A stretch of 9,825 bases of DNA, taken from the NCBI GenBank assembly GCA_002307145.1, contig DBTR01000105.1, forward strand, positions 618-10,442, written 5' to 3'. Positions 7,413-9,825 of the stretch are shown piece after piece. The position numbers were made by a program, and so were the translations under genes. The notes beneath the pieces are model-generated. The model made no database searches. It was not told the DNA's origin and saw only the letters and a list, made by a program, of their open reading frames with translations. Positions within the stretch are counted from its first letter, which is position 1. Every line of letters starts with the position of its first letter. This stretch comes from Rhodospirillum sp. UBA1311. GTDB lineage: Bacteria > Pseudomonadota > Alphaproteobacteria > Rhodospirillales > Rhodospirillaceae.

Positions 7413-8411
7413 TTACTGGTACTGCTTCACGCTGGCGAGGATTTCCTTGGCGTTCGGAACCGTGTCGTAGAACAGCTTCCAGGTTCCTTCGCCGGCCTTG
7501 ACCAGGGCCTGATGGAATTCGGGCGACGGCGTGCTGACCTTGCCGCCACCCGCCTTGATCGTCTCGATCGACTTCTTTTCACCCTCGGCGACGAGCTTCC
7601 ACACATCTTCCGCCGCACGGTGCGCGGCGTCGTCGAAGATCTTCTTATCCTCGGCGGGCAGGCTCGCGTAGAAGTCGTTGTTGATGTAGAGCGAGTGGAT
7701 CACGAGGATGTGGCCCGAGAGGGTGATGTTCGGCGCGATCTCGTACATCTTGAGCGCGACGATATCGGAGAACGGGCTGTCGCCGCCGTCGATGGTGCCC
7801 TGGTCGAGGGCCGACGGAACTTCGGCGAACGGCATCGGCTGGCCGCTCTGGCCAAGCTGCTTGGCGAACTCGATGTAGAGCGGAATGTTCGGCACCCGCA
7901 TCCGGAGACCGTGCAGGTCGGAGACGTTGTTCACCGGCTTCTTGGTATAGAAGTGACGGAAGCCGAGCGGGAAGGCGTTGAGCGTGGTCAGGCCGGACTT
8001 CTCAGGGAAGCCCTGGTTGATCAGCTTGAAGGTCTCGCCGTTCATCGCCCGATGCGCATGTTCGAGATTGTCGTAGAGCATCGGGGTTTCGAGCATCGCC
8101 ATCGCCGGGAACAGCGAGCCGGTCTGGGTGCCGGTGGCGCACATCTGGATGATGCCCTTGCGGGTCTGGGCGATGTAGGCGTCTTCCTTGCCGAGCTGGC
8201 TGTTCGGGAACACCCGGACGTCGTACTTGCCGTTGGTCGCCTCCATCACGTACTTGGCGAACAGCTTCATGCCGACGGTTTCCGGCTCTCCCTCGGGCTT
8301 CATGCCGGCGATCTTGACGACGATCTTCTCTGCGGCATAGCTCGGCGCCATCGCGGCCCCGAGAATCCCGACGGCGAGCGCCGAAGCGAGAAGAATGATC
8401 TTTCCTTTCAT
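7413..8411 (-). CDS. dctP: TRAP transporter periplasmic solute-binding protein (DctP family)
   Basis: Captures the substrate in the periplasm and delivers it to DctQM. The 332-residue precursor begins with a Sec signal peptide: KGK, a hydrophobic stretch of residues 5–22, and likely cleavage after Ala26 in PSYA|AEK. Family blocks are present: FPNSQLGKE (68–76), the GFRHFYTKKPV segment (Arg152), GLRMRVP with the conserved ligand-carboxylate-binding Arg172, and the SALDQGTIDGGDSPFSDI segment. The intact Arg172 favours an acidic ligand, but the compound cannot be named. The frame extends 33 codons further upstream, but AGGGAGG (8417–8423) five bases before the ATG at 8411 and the signal peptide fix the start. 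It is the first gene of the operon and diverges from glpR. A TTTCGTTTGC word 84 bases upstream may be a GlpR operator. Confidence 0.96.
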   Translation of the reverse strand: MKGKIILLASALAVGILGAAMAPSYAAEKIVVKIAGMKPEGEPETVGMKLFAKYVMEATNGKYDVRVFPNSQLGKEDAYIAQTRKGIIQMCATGTQTGSLFPAMAMLETPMLYDNLEHAHRAMNGETFKLINQGFPEKSGLTTLNAFPLGFRHFYTKKPVNNVSDLHGLRMRVPNIPLYIEFAKQLGQSGQPMPFAEVPSALDQGTIDGGDSPFSDIVALKMYEIAPNITLSGHILVIHSLYINNDFYASLPAEDKKIFDDAAHRAAEDVWKLVAEGEKKSIETIKAGGGKVSTPSPEFHQALVKAGEGTWKLFYDTVPNAKEILASVKQYQ

Positions 8412-8494
8412 CAGAACCTCCCTGTGTGTCGCCCACCGTCCTTCTTGTGGATTCCCGCACTCGGATTCCGGGACTGGGTCGGGCGTACGTGTGG

Positions 8495-8504
8495 TTTCGT
8501 TTGC
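8495..8504 (+). promoter_or_regulatory. Candidate GlpR operator in the dctP leader
   Basis: TTTCGTTTGC is identical to bases 9700–9709 at the glpR/glpD junction, where it is part of a tandem repeat. It lies 84 bases before the dctP start. A looser copy, GTACGTGTG (six of nine matches), begins ten bases earlier at 8485. DeoR-family repressors often bind tandem or inverted repeats of such short words. Regulation of dctP by GlpR is inference. Confidence 0.42.
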
Positions 8505-8694
8505 ACTCAACTCTCGACAACGACAGGAAATACCGGTTGCGCGAAGGCGCTCCCCGGATCTCCGTCAATGCGGATTTCACATCGCGCCGCTTGAACGCTG
8601 GGGCGTTATCCAGGTCGAAAACTGAACACTCGGGGGTAGGTCTTGTGGCCCTGTGCAGGCCGACGATCTCCCCTCTTCTTCGTGTTACGGTTAT

Positions 8695-8725
8695 ATGACA
8701 GTTTTATGTCGCGATGGGATAAAAT
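8695..8725 (+). promoter_or_regulatory. Candidate sigma-70 promoter for glpR
   Basis: ATGACA (8695–8700, five of six -35 matches) is followed after 17 bases by GATAAA (8718–8723, four of six), which runs on into TAAAAT (8720–8725, five of six, at 19-base spacing). It is the best promoter-like string in the intergenic region. Transcription would start near 8730 and give glpR a leader of about 150 bases. Confidence 0.5.
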
Positions 8726-8735
8726 TCCGTCGCGA
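8708..8735. repeat. Pair of TCGCGA palindromes 21 bp apart
   Basis: GTCGCGA occurs at 8708–8714 and 8729–8735. The core TCGCGA is self-complementary, and the two centres are 21 bp apart, two helical turns, with the candidate glpR -10 element between them. The layout fits an operator for a dimeric regulator, which is not identified here. Confidence 0.4.
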
Positions 8736-8758
8736 AAGGAAAAAAAACGATCTAAAAA

Positions 8759-8776
8759 GAACCTGTGATTGGGTTC
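8759..8776 (-). terminator. Terminator-like hairpin plus T-run on the minus strand
   Basis: Read on the minus strand, GAACC and GGTTC form a five-base stem with an eight-base loop, followed directly by TTTTT (8754–8758) and soon after by T8 (8740–8747). The 12-bp inverted repeat lies just before it. No minus-strand gene ends here, so it would terminate antisense or small-RNA transcripts from the glpR side. The stem is short. Confidence 0.3.
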
Positions 8777-8811
8777 GGAAAATTTCGGGTTCGAACATGC
8801 CGAAATTTTCC
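8777..8811. repeat. Perfect 12-bp inverted repeat in the glpR leader
   Basis: GGAAAATTTCGG (8777–8788) and CCGAAATTTTCC (8800–8811) are exact reverse complements around an 11-base centre that itself contains the palindrome GTTCGAAC (8789–8796). The centre includes CGAACAT, the half-site of the Escherichia coli GlpR operator, and the arms contain TTTCG/CGAAA as in the tandem words elsewhere. It could be the autoregulatory operator of glpR or a leader hairpin. Confidence 0.6.
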
Positions 8812-8817
8812 CCATCC

Positions 8818-8836
8818 GCCCCCTACCCAAGGGGGC
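8818..8836 (+). other. GCCCCC/GGGGGC hairpin in the glpR leader
   Basis: A perfect six-base stem with loop TACCCAA lies 49 bases before the glpR start, directly after the 12-bp inverted repeat. No T-run follows on the plus strand, so it is not an intrinsic terminator in that direction. Its role is unknown. Confidence 0.4.
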
Positions 8837-8885
8837 AGTGCCAAAAGATGAGCACTCAGTGCGCACCACAACTCCGGGCGGAACC

Positions 8886-9698
8886 ATGTCGCACGACGAA
8901 ATCCACACAGACTCGGTCGAATCCATTCCCGGCCTCAACCAGCGCCAGGCGGGCATCGTCGAGATGGCGCGGGCGCGGGGCTTCGTGAACATCGACGCGC
9001 TCGCGGGCAGCCTCGGGGTGACGCCGCAGACGATCCGCCGCGACATCAACCGCCTGTGCGAGTCCGGCGTGCTCGCCCGCTACCATGGCGGCGCGAGCCT
9101 CGCCCCCAACACCCGGAACATCGACTACCGCGCACGCAAGCTCGCGATGCAGGACGAGAAGGACCGCATCGGCCGCCTCGTCGCGCGTCATATCCCCGAC
9201 GGCGCGTCGCTGTTCATCAACATCGGCACCACCACCGAGGCGGTGGCGCAGGCGCTGCTCCAGCATTCCGGCCTGATGGTGATCACCAACAACATCAACG
9301 TCGCCAACCTGATGCGTGCCTATTCCGGCATCGAGGTGGTGATCGCCGGCGGCCAGGTGCGCCATTCCGACGGCGGCATCGTCGGCGAGGCGGCGGTCGA
9401 CTTCATCCGCCAGTTCAAGGTCGATTTCGCCGTCATCGGCGTGTCCGCGATCGACGAGGATGGTGCGCTGCTCGATTTCGATTTCCGCGAAGTGAAAGTC
9501 GCGCAGGCGATCATGGCCAATGCGCGCCACATCATTCTGGTCGCCGACGCGACCAAGTTCGAGCGCACGGCGCCGGTGCGGATCGGCCATATCTCGCAGG
9601 TCCACAGCTTCGTCACCGACCGCTGCGACAAGCCGGGGATCCGGCGCATCTGCGCCGAGCATTCCGTCCGGCTGGTGGAGGCAGCGGCTTTCGTTTGA
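8886..9698 (+). CDS. glpR: Glycerol-3-phosphate regulon repressor GlpR (DeoR family)
   Basis: DNA-binding repressor that in known relatives is released by glycerol-3-phosphate. The 270-residue protein has a DeoR-type winged helix at about 17–70, with the recognition helix in TPQTIRRDINRL (46–57) and the family ending RYHGGA (65–70). The DeoR sensor domain follows, with IGTTTEAVA (113–121), ITNNINVAN (133–141) and AGGQVRHSDGGIVGEA (154–169). The sensor matches Escherichia coli GlpR closely along its whole length, so I call GlpR rather than generic DeoR. A longer frame begins at 8769, but its extra 39 residues run through the inverted repeats and are unlike the family; GGCGGA before the ATG at 8886 supports the shorter form. 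Its stop codon overlaps a TTTCGTTTG tandem repeat and glpD follows after 69 bp. Confidence 0.93.
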   Translation: MSHDEIHTDSVESIPGLNQRQAGIVEMARARGFVNIDALAGSLGVTPQTIRRDINRLCESGVLARYHGGASLAPNTRNIDYRARKLAMQDEKDRIGRLVARHIPDGASLFINIGTTTEAVAQALLQHSGLMVITNNINVANLMRAYSGIEVVIAGGQVRHSDGGIVGEAAVDFIRQFKVDFAVIGVSAIDEDGALLDFDFREVKVAQAIMANARHIILVADATKFERTAPVRIGHISQVHSFVTDRCDKPGIRRICAEHSVRLVEAAAFV

Positions 9699-9720
9699 AT
9701 TTCGTTTGCGTTCGTATTAG
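9689..9720 (+). promoter_or_regulatory. Tandem 11-bp repeat at the glpR/glpD junction, candidate GlpR operator for glpD
   Basis: TTTCGTTTG occurs at 9689–9697 and 9700–9708, exactly 11 bp apart, and a weaker third unit (GTTCGTATT) continues at 9710–9718 in the same register. The first copy covers the glpR stop codon. TATTAG (9715–9720) could be a -10 element for glpD, placing the repeats across its -35 region, where a repressor would block transcription. One-turn tandem repeats are a known operator style for DeoR-family proteins such as IolR. Confidence 0.5.
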
Positions 9721-9754
9721 ATCATCATGGCTTTCACATACGCCGCAGGGCGGC

Positions 9755-9767
9755 GCGAGAGGCTCGC
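9755..9767 (+). promoter_or_regulatory. glpD ribosome binding site within a small hairpin
   Basis: GAGAGG (9757–9762) lies five bases before the glpD ATG. GCGAG and CTCGC around the loop AGG form a five-base stem ending at the start codon, which would hide the ribosome binding site when folded. The stem is short and may simply melt. Confidence 0.45.
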
Positions 9768-9825
9768 ATGGCGGACGCTCCCCTCTACGACATCTTCGTC
9801 ATCGGCGGCGGCATCAATGGCTGCG
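9768..9825 (+). CDS. glpD: Aerobic glycerol-3-phosphate dehydrogenase GlpD, N-terminal start (runs off the window)
   Basis: Only the first 19 codons are present: MADAPLYDIFVIGGGINGC. This is the FAD-binding beta-alpha-beta start of GlpD, with GGGING as the dinucleotide-binding glycine motif and the Ile-Asn-Gly typical of the family. The enzyme oxidises glycerol-3-phosphate to dihydroxyacetone phosphate at the inner face of the membrane and passes electrons to quinone. Position 69 bp after glpR on the same strand supports the call. The rest lies outside the window, so the assignment rests on motif and context. Confidence 0.85.
   Translation, partial: MADAPLYDIFVIGGGINGC

Larger units (their letters stand above)
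8412..8885. other. 474-bp divergent regulatory region between dctP and glpR
   Basis: No coding gene is supported here; the small frames lack family features and proper start signals. The dctP-proximal part (8412–8650) is GC-rich and holds the dctP ribosome binding site and a TTTCGTTTGC word. The middle (about 8680–8812) is strikingly AT-rich for this genome, with a plus-strand promoter candidate, paired TCGCGA palindromes, an A8 run (8740–8747) and a 12-bp inverted repeat. The end near glpR carries another hairpin and a GGCGGA ribosome binding site. I could not find a convincing dctP promoter; TATAAC on the minus strand (8690–8695) is a possible -10 without a good -35. Confidence 0.85.

Noticed and set aside
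8412..8510. N-terminal extension of DctP by 33 codons
   Set aside because: It would place a charged stretch before the signal peptide; AGGGAGG directly before the ATG at 8411 fixes the start.
7017..8594. 525-residue plus-strand open frame opposite dctP
   Set aside because: Antisense shadow of dctP and part of dctQ; no domain or good start signal.
8769..8885. N-terminal extension of GlpR from an upstream ATG at 8769
   Set aside because: The 39 extra residues run through the 12-bp inverted repeat and the GC hairpin, look unlike any DeoR N-terminus, and a ribosome binding site supports the ATG at 8886.
9727..9825. Alternative glpD start at the ATG at 9727
   Set aside because: It is out of frame with the FAD-binding motif and gives a Ser/Ala/Arg-rich peptide with no family likeness.

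Overview
This is a GC-rich window that reads as the chromosome of an alphaproteobacterium. The reasons are the order trigger factor – clpP – clpX, ClpP and ClpX sequences typical of that class, and a GlpR/GlpD pair whose regulator is very like the enterobacterial one. A Rhodospirillales-like relative is my guess; the window alone does not prove the order.

Minus strand, housekeeping part (1–2903). In transcription order it runs: a class II tRNA-Leu(UAG), tig (trigger factor), a strong hairpin terminator, clpP, a 200-bp gap with two short hairpins, and the first 71 codons of clpX, which leaves the window. This is a conserved protein-folding and proteolysis block.

Minus strand, transport part (3024–8411). 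Five tightly packed genes run dctP – dctQ – dctM – HAD-IIA phosphatase – Na/Pi-cotransporter-like protein. dctP has its own strong ribosome binding site and is separated from dctQ by 99 bp holding a long hairpin. dctQ and dctM overlap by one base (TAATG). The dctM stop and the HAD start abut (TAGATG). Only 10 bp separate the HAD gene from the Na/Pi gene. This looks like one operon coding for a TRAP transporter, a small-molecule phosphatase and a phosphate carrier.

Plus strand, glycerol-phosphate part (8886–9825). glpR (DeoR-family repressor) is followed by the first 19 codons of glpD (aerobic glycerol-3-phosphate dehydrogenase). glpR diverges from dctP across a 474-bp intergenic region that is AT-rich in its middle and full of inverted repeats. 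A 10-base word, TTTCGTTTGC, occurs in the dctP leader and again, as part of an 11-bp tandem repeat, at the glpR/glpD junction. It is a candidate GlpR operator shared by both units.

Working idea (inference): the TRAP operon is part of the glycerol-phosphate regulon. It would take up a phosphorylated or glycerol-related anion, the HAD enzyme would remove phosphate from it or from a related metabolite, and the Na/Pi protein would move the released phosphate across the membrane. In relatives this position beside glpR/glpD is often filled by an ABC transporter.
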